Assembly: GCA_963921825.1 (NCBI GenBank)
Contig: OY997588.1
Location: 57,048,803-57,112,802 of the forward strand
Length of the DNA: 64,000 nucleotides
Direction of reading: 5' to 3'
Source of the DNA: Erodium maritimum
Lineage: Eukaryota > Streptophyta > Magnoliopsida > Geraniales > Geraniaceae
Positions 10,763 through 20,888 of the stretch are shown one piece after another (position 1 is the first letter of the stretch; each line of letters starts with the position of its first letter). The notes beneath the pieces are model-generated. The model made no database searches, was not told the origin of the DNA, and worked only from the letters and a program-made list of their open reading frames with translations. The position numbers and the translations under genes were made by a program.

Positions 10763-13700
10763 TGTAATAACTACTCCCGGTCAACGCCAGTCAAACCTGC
10801 GAAAAAACAGGAAAATTTAAAATTTTGCGCAGACACTGAATTGAACCGAAATTGGACCCCGAGGGTCATACCGGACTTAATTTGACCCCGTTATCGACCA
10901 AAGTGAGTTCCGGCGGACTCAAGGCAACTTTATGATCAATTTGGGAAATGTTGACTTTTCGCTGGAAAAGTCAACCGAGCGACGTTTTGGTCCATTCGAG
11001 GACCGTTTTGGATCCAAAAGGCTTAGCCGTCGTCGTAGAGGTCTTAGTTGAGCCGTTTCCTTGTAGCCCGCCAAGTTTCGTAATTTTTGGGAAAAAGTGC
11101 CCGTTCGGAGCCCGAAACGTCCGATTTTCGCGAATCTGATTGGAAAATATCTAGTAGATTTTTTTTAAAAGGTGTGGGACCCACCTTTCCACTTGTCCAA
11201 CAAGTGGTGGTGTTAGTTTTGGGGGGAAAAGGAGTGGTGGTGCCTTAAGTGGCCGGCCATATATCAAAAAAAGGAAGGAAAATACAAAAAAAAAGTGAGT
11301 TAGTTGTTTTAGAAAGAGAAAGAAGAGAGAAGAAAGGGAGAGAAGAAGAAGGAGAAAAGACAAGAAGCTAGGGTTTTGAGCACTATTCACGCTCATCCAT
11401 CCTTTGGATCGTCTCAAGGCAAGGAGCAATCTCGTTCCCCTCGTTCTCCTCTTGGGTAAGCACCGAACCGATCGTCGATTTGATAGTTTTCAAATGTTAG
11501 GGTTTGGGTGAAACTATTAGTTTAAGGTGGTTTTGATGTTGGGATAATTGTTAGAGACGTTTTGGAGGCGTTTGGAGGGGAAGGGGAACGTTTTCCGGCG
11601 ACCGGGAGCTCGGGAGGAGCCTCGGCCACCATGGGGGGTGGCCGGCCACCATGGGAGGTGGTTGGCCGGAGCTAGGGCCGGCCACCACCATGGTGGTCCG
11701 GGCCCACGGCCTAGCTTGGTCGGGTGGGGCCCACGTGCTCGGGTGCTCGGGTTTTGTGTTCGGGTGGTTTAAAACGTTCCCCGGACTATTTATCCTTAAC
11801 CGAATCGAAAATTGGAATTAAATTGGAAAAGTTACAATTAACGGGTTTTGGAAACTTGAAACGGAAATTAATTGACTCGGGAGTCGGAATTCGATTCCGT
11901 CAAGTGCATTGGGTTCCTTGAACTATTCTAAGACCGTAGAAACGAAAACGGGGGCTTTTGGAGCCCTGGAAGGCAATTTACAAAACCCGGGCAGATTCGC
12001 CATGTCGGGCGAATCGGCCCTTGACGGGTCCCTTATCGACAATGTCGAGTAGTTGGGAAGTTTGGGAGTGATCGACATTGTCGGGGTTAAGTTTGGGCAT
12101 CGAGTTTAATGATTTTCAGTTTATTCCTGCAAGTTGTTAAGTGCCTTTAAATTGTGCTCTTTTAGATCGTGCCACGGACCGAGGCAAGGGAAAGCTGGGT
12201 GAGTGACTAAGATCATCACCGGAGCTCGTGGTTTGGCTTTTGGGAGAACACGCACGAGGTAGGGAAAAGTAGCCGGATCTCGGCCCTGACTAGGGAAAGT
12301 TAACAGTAGAATTGCATGTGACACCGGGGTGTCGTGGGTTAAGTAGGTTTATCGAATATTAGAAATGCATGATACGGGAACGTAGTGATTATTGGAAATG
12401 CATGTGACACTTAGTAGTGTCGTAGGAGCAGAGAACTTAGCGTGATTGGAATTACTGGAGGCATATGACCATGCCCGGAGGTTGTTTGTGAACTTATCGA
12501 TATTAGGAGTACTGGAGGCATATGACCATGCCCGGAGGTTGATTGAGAAATGTTGATATTAGGACTGTTGGAGGCTTTGGTTAAGCCGGAGGTTGATTGA
12601 TTATATGGTGTCTTGGGTGGCCTTGAGAGCCCGTGTACTAAGGTTGGTGTCTTTGGCTGGCCTGACAGAGTTAGAGTCTCGGGGGGGTTGCAAGCATTCT
12701 TTAGCTGGCTTACGAGTTAGAGTCTCGGTAAGTTGCAAGCGTGTATTATTGTTGATTTTTGGGTGGCCATGAGTGCCCGTGGGGTCGTTGAACCCGTGTC
12801 TTTACCTTTGGTGTTTTGGGTGGCCATGAGTGCCTGTGGGGTTGTTGAGCCCGTGAGTTACTGTTGGTGTGTCTTGGGAGGCAGTGAGTGCATGTGGGGC
12901 TGTTGAGTCCGTGTTTTACTGTTGGTGTGTCTTGGGAGGCCGTGAGTGCTTGTGGGGCTGTTGAGTCCGTGTTTTATTGTTGGTGTGTCTTGGGAAGCCG
13001 TGAGTGCCTGTGGGGCTGTTGAGTCCGAGTTTTACTGTTGGTGTCTTGGTGACCATGAGTGCCTGCGAGTGTTGAACCTGTGTTGTTACTGGTTGTTGAA
13101 CTTGCTTGTGATTGTGATTGTGTTTCTGGTTACCTGAGGTTGGGGGCCCGCTTCATGAAACGGGGGTCCACGAGCACACGCGTCTGCATGTTCAGACGGG
13201 GTAGGGGGCCCGCCCGCCAATAAAGGGGTCCTGGCCGCGCGTGTATGGTTTGGGTTTGTGAGCATTCTTTGGCTGACTTACGAGTTAGAGTCTCGGTAAG
13301 TTGCAAGCATTCTTTGGCTGGCTTACGAGTTAGAGTCTCGGCAAGTTGCAAGCATTTTCTCCGGCTGGCTTAGGAGTTAGAGTCTCGGTAAGTTGCAAGC
13401 ATTCTTGGGTTGGCCTGACCGAGTTAGAGTCTCGGGAGGGTGTGAGCGTTCTTGACAGCTGGTTTGCGATCCTTTGTGATCTTGTTTGGGGTGCGATCCT
13501 TTGTGATCTTATTTGGTGTTGCGTAGCTTTCTTTTGAGTCCTTGGAAGAGGTCGTGATCGTTGTGTCGGGTCTACTTTACGTGTCGGGGTGTTGAGTTGG
13601 TCAAGGAAGGTAACTGTGGGTGTGTGTTCAGTCGGAGTACTTGGGTTGGGGACAGTGATTCCCGGAGTTGAGTTTGTTGTGGGTGTTACCGGCTTTGTCT

Positions 13701-14031
13701 ACTAATTATGCCATAGTCAGTCTGTTATCTGTGGTGGTGAGCGAACGCTCACCCTTAGCTGCTTTTCCTACAGGTACTGATCACAGGACGGACTAGGTGA
13801 GCTCTCGAAGCTTGTGGAGCTAGGAGGAGAGTCTGAGTCTTTGTCTTTTGAGTCTAGTGACGGATACCTTGTACTTTTGTCCACGTGTTGGGACATATTT
13901 TTAAGTTGTAAATATTATTTTGTTTAATTAAATGGAGATTTTCAAAGTATTTATTGAAAACAGGTTTCAAGTGTTGTATCTTTTTAAATGTTCGCGTTCC
14001 GAGTTCGGTTCGCTGAAATTGGGGCGTGACA
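10763..14031 (+). mobile_element. Complete 3.27 kb solo LTR, Ty3/gypsy type
   Basis: Begins tgtaataactactccc and ends ggggcgtgaca (TG...CA) between perfect 5-bp duplications taact at 10758-10762 and 14032-14036. There is no internal retroelement coding sequence, PBS or polypurine tract, so this is a solo LTR left by LTR-LTR recombination. Its right 540 bp match 186-730. The interior contains minisatellite-like arrays. Assignment to gypsy rests on LTR size and style, not on a linked pol gene. Confidence 0.9.
12440..13440 (+). repeat. Minisatellite-like arrays inside the solo LTR
   Basis: Three families of imperfect tandem repeats follow each other. The first is ggaggcatatgaccatgccc plus flank, at about 12448-12590. 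The second is a roughly 65-70 bp unit containing ttgggaggc.gtgagtgc.tg and tggggctgttgagtccgtg, repeated about five to six times at 12770-13080. The third is a roughly 50-60 bp unit with gcttacgagttagagtctcg and gcaagcattct, mainly at 13255-13440 with related copies at 12660-12740 and 1-110. Confidence 0.75.
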
Positions 14032-14937
14032 TAACTGCTCTTATAAAGAGATGTTTCAAAAGTGATTCCGAGTCCATCAATTCTGACGAGAAGAAGAAAA
14101 TTTTTGTAAGATTAGATACTGGTCTTTCTGATAAAATTGATAAAGCGGTGCCAACGACTGATCTTACTTGTCGTTACTGTAATTATTGAGAAACGATTTT
14201 ATGATCGTATATGTTGAGAAATATATTTTTGATTGTATTGACAGTGAAAGTATTTTACAATCTTTTCAAAATATGAAATCTCGACGTCACTTCTTGTAAT
14301 AAATAGTATTTTATCATTTTTCATACAATATTAATATTTTCCATTTGAGTTTATATTATTTTAACGTTATTTGTCATGTACAAAAAAAATTTGGTGCCCC
14401 CTCACCGGAGAAGCTAAATCCGCCACTGTGTCCGGCTCATATGCAGATGTCCACTCCTGACTCACATGCAAATGTCTAGTCTTATACGTGAGAAAAAATG
14501 TTGAAGTATAAGTCTCATATAAGAAGTGTGTGGATAAATTAATTTATTGATATACATCTTGATGCCTCCACTGATAAGTTCAAGCAATCAAAATATCATG
14601 CACAAATTTCACAAATGGAGGATGCAAACCTTGTGCCTCGACAGCAATCTTCATGGCCTTGGACCTGGTTTTCTCATCTTTCATCAGCAAATTTATGACC
14701 GTTCTTTGCTAAAAAAAACACCAAACAATCGTCACCAGAATTGTTAGCATCATTTTATGTACTAATCTACCACGAAAGTGAGAAAAGAAATAACGATATA
14801 TATTACGTACCTTCATGTTGAATATATATCCGTATTGAGAGAGAAAAGAGTTGGAAACGAGAAGTTTGTGGTTGGTGAAGATTTTCGACGATGAATGAAA
14901 GAGATGCGATATTAGAAAATAAGATAAATGGTGAGGT

Positions 14938-14946
14938 TATATATAG
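14938..14946 (-). promoter_or_regulatory. Probable TATA box of the HIPP-like gene
   Basis: The minus strand reads cctatatataacctc here, about 125 bp upstream of the ATG at 14816. That leaves a short 5' leader of roughly 90 nt if transcription starts 25-35 bp downstream. It is the only strong TATA motif near the start. Confidence 0.5.
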
Positions 14947-14949
14947 GTA

Positions 14950-15599
14950 TGGTGGACTCGGTGGCGTAATGTAAGAGTTTATTTACAAGAAGCCTACAAG
15001 AAACTCATGCAATTCAATAATAATACAAACATCAACGCCACGGTTTGACATGGACCCAGTCAATATACCATATAATCATTTTTTTTATATCAGCAAAGAT
15101 AGTTCTATATTGGATTGGAGTGGGAAGTCGTGTCTTGGCATTGAAGACAAAGACAAACACCTTATCTCCTAACTTGTTTTCACTTTTTTAATTGAGACTT
15201 ACCGTTGGTGACAATTCTCGGTCTTAAAACTAACGAATGTTGTATGTTTTGACAACACCATTAGTTTTGTGGGGAAAATGTCTGAAATGCCCTAACATTT
15301 ATCTTAAGCTTTGGACAGCCTTCTCAGTCAACTCAAACCTCATTTTACTCTCTCATGTTCTCTCTCACGAAGAACATGAAGCAAAGATGAAGAAGAAGAT
15401 CGTGGAGCTATGGAACTTGACAAACCAACGAAGAAGGTGAAGACCTTTGAGTTGTAGGTATGTATTTTACTTATGTATTTTACCTACTTGTTTCTTGTTC
15501 AATGATATGTATTTTACTTATAGGTTAGGGTGTAGATTTTATGGGGTTTTTCAGAGGTTAGGGTTTTGTGCTTGACTGGTTCTAGTTTAAGGATTTTAG
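14950..15599. other. Upstream spacer with no recognised gene
   Basis: Contains a poly-T followed by atatcagcaaag at 15078-15098, resembling the LINE tail seen at 6878-6895, and a 67-codon plus-strand ORF (15237-15440) that I do not recognise. The words atgtattttactta recur at about 15460-15525. The right part may be host sequence next to the truncated gypsy that begins near 15600. Confidence 0.3.
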
Positions 15600-18460
15600 G
15601 GTTTCGACTACCTGAACCTTCTCTGGGTCTGTTTCCACGCCCTCACCGAAGATGAGGTGTCCCAAGTACTTTACCAAGCGAACTCCAAAGTAGCATTTCG
15701 ACCTCTTGGCACACAAGCTCTGTTCCGTAAGTTTTTTAAAACCCAACTTTAAGTGCTCGAGGTGACTCTCCCGATCGTAACTGTAGATCAGGATATCATC
15801 AAAAAACACTAGCACGAACCTTCAAAAGTAGTCCCCGAACACATCATTCATCAGCACTTGGAAGCTCGTCATAGCATTCGTCAGCCCAAACAGCATGATG
15901 TGAAACTCGTAATGGCCTTTACGCGTCCGAAAGGCCGTCTTGTGCTCGTTTGCTTCGCTCATTCTGATCAGGTGATAGCCTGCGTGCAGGTCTATCTTGG
16001 TCGGTATAGGAAAATGGTTCTTAATGGTGATCTCATTCACACCTCGGTAATCAACGCATAACCTCCATGTCCTGTCCTTTTTCTTGACGAGGAGGACGGG
16101 GAACAAGTATGGGCTGACACTCTTCTTTATGATCAGGACCTTCATCATTTCATCTAACATGGCTTCGATGGTGTTATTTTGTTCTAGGCTATAGCGATAT
16201 GGTCGCACTGCCAGTTGTTTAGCTCCCGATTGTAGTGGAACTCTATGATCATGCTCTCTCCATGGAGGCAGTTGGGTTGGGGATTGGAAGACATCTTGGT
16301 GGTCCTCTAGAAATTGGGTTAGAGCTGGATTGATGGGATCTGACGTGTTATGTTTTTTCTGCAATTTGCAGAACTGACCTAAGAACAGCGCACTTCCCTT
16401 CCTCGTCTCCTTTGTTAGTCTCTTTCCATTTAATAGCCTTACCAGACCTTCACTGGTTTGCTCCGTTAATTCTTGAGGCACGCCTTTGACTCTAATGGTG
16501 ATGGTTCTCCTCTCGAAGTCAAAGGTGAGGGGGTTGACAGTCTTCATCTAGTCAGTTCCTAATACGAGTTCACCGACCCCAATGGCATGGCCAAGACGCT
16601 CCAAGTAGACTCGTGTTTTCCAAACCTCCATGCCAATCTTCTCTGGCTTGAGCACACAAATTGGTTGTCATTACCCATCTTTATATATGTATCGACGATT
16701 GGGTACACTGATACGTCGATCCACTTGGTCGTTTTCTCATCCAAGAAACAGGCGGTTGCTCCGGTATCGAGCAAAACTAAAATTGGTCTCTGCTTAACTC
16801 GAGCCTCGACCCTAAGGGATAAGGATCCATCCGAGATCGCTGACTTGAGCGTCTCTTCTCGGGTCCCACTTCAGTCCATGTCATCATTCCCAAATGGACT
16901 CATCGTCGTTTAAAGCCACTTCTATGGCTTCTTCCTAGCCGTCCCCTTCCTCATTGTCCATCCTCTGAACATCTGTCTTTTGTTTCTGCAATCGTGCGAT
17001 CTCAAGTATCTCGCTGTGTAATTATAACATAGTCCCAGTCGTCTCCGTTCACTTGCGTAATCGGAGTCGATATTCCTGACCTGAGGAGCTTTGACATTGT
17101 TGTTGGCGTGTGTAGTAGGAGGCGGCTCCCTCGCTGGCGGGGGTGGGGCTCGGCCGACCTCTCTGTTCCAGCTACTGGGCCAGGTTATCCCGTCTGGCAT
17201 GGGTCTAGTCTGAGAGGTGCTCTCTTCTAAAGTTCGCGAGTACTAAGTCCCCTAATGCTGGCTCATTCGTTGGTCTTCCATCCGCGTCAGGAACATGGCG
17301 TGTCTAAGGATCAGGCTCCATGATCAGCACGCTTGTCCTCAATTGAGGCCCAAGACCACTAATGAAGTTCGAAATGAAGAAGTCTTCGATGAACGCAGGG
17401 TTCTTGCAGTGGCGGAGCCAGCTTTTTGAACGAGGGGGCACCAAATTTTTTCCATAGTGTTACGTAATGGTTAAAAATATTTGAGGGGGACATAATTAGA
17501 AAATTGAAAGAAACTGGAGAAGTATTTTTAGAATTTTTCAAATAATAAGTAACAAAAATTTAAAAATAAACTTAAATTTTATAGGTAATGAAACTCAAAA
17601 CTTAAATCGACGTATTCTCTAACTTTAGATGATGCCTGAAATAAGAGTAAAATTTTCTAAATTAATTTGAACTAAAAACTATACAAAATAAAAATACAAA
17701 ACAATTAAAAAGTATAATAAAAAATACAAAACCATAATACGCCTAATGCACTAGAACAATTAATTATTAATTCAAGTTCTAATTAGAAAAATAAGAAAAA
17801 TAAAAATGGTAAATAAAAATATTAATGTACTATTAGATCCTATTAAACAGTTATTTATTAATTATACTTCTAATTAAAAAAGAAATGAAAAGATTAGGAT
17901 GATAAATAAAAATAATATAATACGCGGTTAAATCTTTTTAAACAGTTACTTGTAAGTTTATTTCTAAATAAAAGAATGGAAAAATTAGATCTTATTATAC
18001 AATTACTTATTATTTTACTTCTAATTAAAAAAAGGAAAAAGAAGAATGTGAATACAGATGGGTTCTGGGTTCTTGGAAACCATCAAGCCTCGCATTGCCC
18101 AAATTTATCTTCATACTCTTCAACCAAGCCTTCTTTCCCTAATTGCTTGAAATTGGACACCACCTCGTTGCTTCTTCCCTCATCAAACTTCCATGCCAGG
18201 GCTTGTATTAGTTGATCCTAGCTGAACTCGCCTCTTCAACCCTGGTAATCTTGGAACCAGACTTCTTCTCTTCTTGTAAAATGTATCGCGGTCAGTCTGA
18301 CAAGCATCTCCTCCGACACTGCATAGAGGAAGAAATAGCTTGTGCACTTGCGGATCCATGATTGAACATCCTCGTCGTTGAAGGCTGGGAACTGGATCTG
18401 CGGAGTACGGAATGTCATCATGTTGTGTTCTCGCCTGACTTCCACTATCCGTTCGCCTTA
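15600..18460 (-). pseudogene. Ty3/gypsy gag-pol, truncated and decayed
   Basis: Read on the minus strand: gag domain (18445-18236, FRTPQIQFPAFNDEDVQSW and AIHFTRREEVWFQDY); further gag (FFISNFISGLGPQLR, about 17390-17330); a broken zinc knuckle CYNYTARYLRSHDC (about 17040-16990; the second Cys is replaced by Tyr); protease MLDTGATACFLDEK (near 16770); and reverse transcriptase (16547-15582) with LCVDYRGVNEITIKNHFPIP and the polymerase motif FFDDILIYS (family YVDDILVYS). Sequence stops inside the RT; RNase H, integrase and the 3' LTR are missing. Frames change several times, and 16547/16559 are separated by a stop. Gag and RT style fit plant chromoviruses. It keeps its own PBS and 5' LTR to the right and is interrupted by a hAT. 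Confidence 0.92.
17407..18067. mobile_element. hAT element inside the gypsy gag
   Basis: The left end CAGTGGCGGAGCCAGC begins at 17407. A perfect 8-bp duplication ggttcttg lies at 17399-17406 and 18068-18075, and removing the 661-bp insert plus one copy rejoins the gag frame (KNPAFIEDFF). The left end shows the same G-run (gagggggcacc) as the hATs at 9157 and 10254; the right end is more diverged. The interior is extremely AT-rich with no transposase. Confidence 0.85.
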
Positions 18461-18986
18461 TTGGAGTCGATCGTCACTTGACTCGAACGCGCGATCACTC
18501 CTTTTGGCCTCTGGCTCGCGATGTTCATTTATTGACAAACTCCTTTAGATCTCCCGCCTCGCGCAAAGTGCTCATCCTCTGACTCGACTTTGGGTGCTCG
18601 ACTCTCCAGCGAGCTCCTCCTGATCTGACCTTTTGGCCTCTTTTCCTCTCGTTGCAACGTCCGTGTTGAGAACCATCGATGCAATGGGAACCACCGCGTG
18701 AGTCCGGTCGCCGAAGATCCGTTGGGGCTCCAAGAGGCTCTCTGGTTGAGGAGCGTTATTGTTGCTCGATGTTCTCGACTATATCAGCCAAATTCTAAAG
18801 AATCGTGAGGATCTCATTGAACTAACCTTCGTTTCTTCCCTCTATCGCCTCTATGCTTGGTCTGATGCTCTAGACTTACTCCGTGAGGTCTTGCATAGGT
18901 AAGTTCAGCTTCTAAAAACTTGCTTCCGTTGTTCGTTGCGTGACGTCATTGAGATTGGAAGCCCTTGTCATTATTGCTGAATCGGG

Positions 18987-19000
18987 GCTCTGATACCAAT
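18987..19000 (-). other. Primer-binding site of the minus-strand gypsy
   Basis: The minus strand reads attggtatcagagc directly after the LTR end. TGGTATCAGAGC is complementary to the 3' end of plant initiator Met-tRNA, the usual primer for chromoviruses. Confidence 0.88.
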
Positions 19001-19001
19001 T

Positions 19002-19294
19002 TGTCAGGCCTTGGAGAACGAACCAAGCCTTATTGATCACAAAAAATGGAGGTTACCCACCCTCTCAACGCCTTCTAGAGCTACTACACTCATTCTCTGT
19101 TACAGACTCAAACAAAGATGAAGAAGACGAAGGGCTCGGTCTCTATTTATATACCCGAGCCACGTCGGCCGGTTGACTGCCATGTCAACGGTTGACTCTA
19201 ACAAACTCACTAACTGCGTCGTACTCCAACAAACTCCAACTAGCGTCAGGTTTCCGCCACGCTTCCTCAAACTCAGCCCCTTGAAGCATCAACA
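19002..19294 (-). mobile_element. 5' LTR of the truncated gypsy (about 293 bp)
   Basis: On the minus strand it runs from tgttgatgcttcaagg to caaggcctgaca (TGT...ACA), followed by the PBS. It contains a TATA box (gggtatataaatag, about 19140-19153) and a caataa signal near 19013. The outer border is uncertain by about 15 bp because the adjoining Harbinger terminal repeat (gaagcatcaacagt) overlaps the proposed end. Confidence 0.82.
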
Positions 19295-20370
19295 GTATTG
19301 GGCGGGGAGGTGCTAGGGTGAGCAGTCGGTGGCGGGGAGTTGGCGGTGAGCAAAAGATTCATCGCTGGCGGGGAATAGAGCCGTTGAGCTCGCCGCCAAC
19401 ATTTACCGTTGGCATTGTGGCCTCGAACACATTGCTGACCGTTGGAAATGCACACACTGGCGACACGTGGAAAGGCGCTGGCAGATCCTTTCAAATCACT
19501 CCCCTATTTGAACAACAAACCCCCATCCATTTTTCACACATCAACGAAGTTCTACTACTCTACTCTTTCTTTGCGATTGTTTTTTTGTTTGAAATGGATA
19601 CGTATATCACTTGTGGGGAAATGTACAACGAGTCAAGCCGACAACCAAAAAGGGCGACACGAAGAGTTTGGAGCGTCGATGAGGATGAGCGTCTTGTTCG
19701 CGCTTGGATGGAAAATTCCTATAATTCCATTGACAGGAAGTATTGGGGGAAAATCGCATCCGATGTTGCTTCCATGTGTGGACCGGATGATCATGAGAGG
19801 AGCGTGAAGCAGTGCAAGGACCATTGGGCTCTAGTCAATCATAAAGTGACAAAGTTCCATGGGTACTACGTACGAATAGCGATGGACCACAAGAGCGACC
19901 AGACCGATGACGAAATCACGGCGTTGACTGAGGAGATTTATGCGAACAATGAAGGCCAACAATTTGTGTGGAAAAGTTGGTGGAGGCTCCTTAATTTTTA
20001 ATTAAATGTCAGTTTCCTTGTCGTTCTGAATTTTTTTCCGTCGTATTTCATCGGATTGGTTGTCGGTGGTTATCCGTTATTTAATTATTTTGTTGAAAGA
20101 TAATTCGTGAACATGCTATGTTTTATTTTCCGCTCCGGTGATAATAACTTGTACTTGTAATCAGATTTTATTTTTCCGCTTGTGTGTGATGTGTAGTGTT
20201 TTTTATAATAAAATTGTATGTTTAATAGTATTTTAATCTAACAGTAAGTAGCCAACAGTCGACTAAAATTTTAGCATTGCAAGGTCATGGGCGTTTGGGC
20301 TGGCAGTGAGGTCCCAAAAAAATATTTCATTCTTCCCCGCCAACAACCAACTATTGCACAGTGGATGCTC
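19280..20370 (+). mobile_element. Short PIF/Harbinger element with ORF1 only
   Basis: The right end, reversed, reads GAGCATCCACTGTG and continues into a ttggcgggga tract; the left end reads gaagcatcaacagt followed by ttgggcgggga. These are imperfect Harbinger-like terminal repeats. TTA, the classic target, follows the right end at 20371-20373; the left-hand target is blurred by the LTR junction. It carries a SANT-like ORF but no DDE transposase, so it is non-autonomous. Confidence 0.6.
19594..20001 (+). CDS. SANT/Myb-like protein of a Harbinger element (ORF1)
   Basis: PIF/Harbinger elements encode a DNA-binding Myb/trihelix-like ORF1 protein that works with the DDE transposase. This 135-residue ORF has the characteristic start of the N-terminal domain: TRRVWSVDEDERLVRAWMEN, then KYWGKIASDV and RSVKQCKDHWALVNHKVTKFH. 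The spaced tryptophans and the basic KQCKDHW helix are the recognisable elements. Family members are usually 250-350 residues, so this one stops early after WKSWWRLLNF and lacks the C-terminal part. I chose the ATG at 19594 because upstream in-frame sequence to 19318 looks like terminal GC-rich element DNA, not protein. It may still be translated, but function without a partner transposase is doubtful. Confidence 0.72.
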   Translation: MDTYITCGEMYNESSRQPKRATRRVWSVDEDERLVRAWMENSYNSIDRKYWGKIASDVASMCGPDDHERSVKQCKDHWALVNHKVTKFHGYYVRIAMDHKSDQTDDEITALTEEIYANNEGQQFVWKSWWRLLNF

Positions 20371-20696
20371 TTATTCACACTGTCTTCCTTGCAAGAACAG
20401 CGTTTCTCCTGTCCTCTTTATTAGAGCATACACATCGATGCGGGGCGGAGAGGGGGACAGGAGCAAGGGGCGGGGGCCTCAGGGTTCGAGGTTTGGGGTG
20501 GCAGCGATGCACGGAGGTTTAGGCGCGGACCTCGGGGCACGATCTCGTGCCTCGCGAGGCCGGAGCAGGAGCACGAACCACAACCCTGCCTCGTGCCTCA
20601 TCGGTTCGAGCCTCGCCGTCCTCCTCTCTACTACTGACGTGTGGCATGGGGGCAAAAAAAATGAGCCCGTTAGAGGCCAACGGTCTTCAACAGCTC

Positions 20697-20697
<1 letters not shown>

Positions 20698-20763
<66 letters not shown>
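20698..20763 (+). repeat. (ATT)n microsatellite, about 22 units
   Basis: An almost uninterrupted run of TTA/ATT triplets near the left end of the Harbinger element, about 125 bp before the ORF1 start. It produces long artificial Leu or Tyr tracts in translation. Confidence 0.98.
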
Positions 20764-20888
20764 TAATAAAAATTAAAAAAAACCCTATAAATACCACATC
20801 CCCATTTATCAAACTCACATCATTTTTATCTACATTCTCTCAACTCTCACTCTCAAATTCTTTTCCTCTCTACAAAATCAGACCGATA

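Larger units (their letters stand above)
10254..14428. mobile_element. hAT element in HIPP intron 2, carrying a nested LTR
   Basis: The left end CATAGGCGGATTCATATG at 10254 and the right end (reversed) CAGTGGCGGATTTAGC at 14428 are flanked by tgtccgac (10246-10253) and tgtccggc (14429-14436), 7 of 8 identical. Without the solo LTR at 10763-14031 and one 5-bp duplication, this hAT is about 0.9 kb. Both ends carry the same G/C-run as its sibling in exon 3 (gggggcacctgcccccc-like near 10280), so they are the same family. No transposase is recognisable. Confidence 0.85.
8945..14816 (-). pseudogene. HIPP-like HMA-domain protein gene, interrupted by transposons
   Basis: HIPPs are small plant proteins with a heavy-metal-associated (HMA) fold and a C-terminal farnesylation box. 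Exons: 14811-14816 (Met-Lys), 14630-14708, and 10008 down to 8945. Splice sites are gtacgt/ttttttttag for intron 1 and gtttgc/gatgcag for intron 2. Removing the hAT at 9157-9895 and one TSD copy gives 402 nt, exactly 133 codons plus stop. The protein starts MKQRTVINLLMKDEKTRSKA, has the HMA core GVTSVAIKGGDRDMLVVIG, and ends in the CaaX box CSIM. The usual MxCxxC metal site reads M-K-D-E-K-T, so both cysteines are absent, as in several HMA relatives that do not bind metal conventionally. The insertion falls after Ala66; reading into the hAT gives one Gln and then TGA, so the present allele would yield a 67-residue HMA fragment without tail or lipid anchor. Confidence 0.88.

Noticed and set aside
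13255-13440. Regular direct repeats resembling a CRISPR array
   Set aside because: Units are imperfect, have no unique spacers, lie in a plant LTR and have no cas genes.
18987-19000. tRNA-like match
   Set aside because: Only the 3'-complementary stretch of initiator tRNA is present; it is a retrotransposon primer-binding site. The same applies at 60656-60670.
20306-20776. 156-codon ORF with a long Leu run
   Set aside because: It reads through the Harbinger terminus and the (ATT)n microsatellite; the Leu tract is an artefact.
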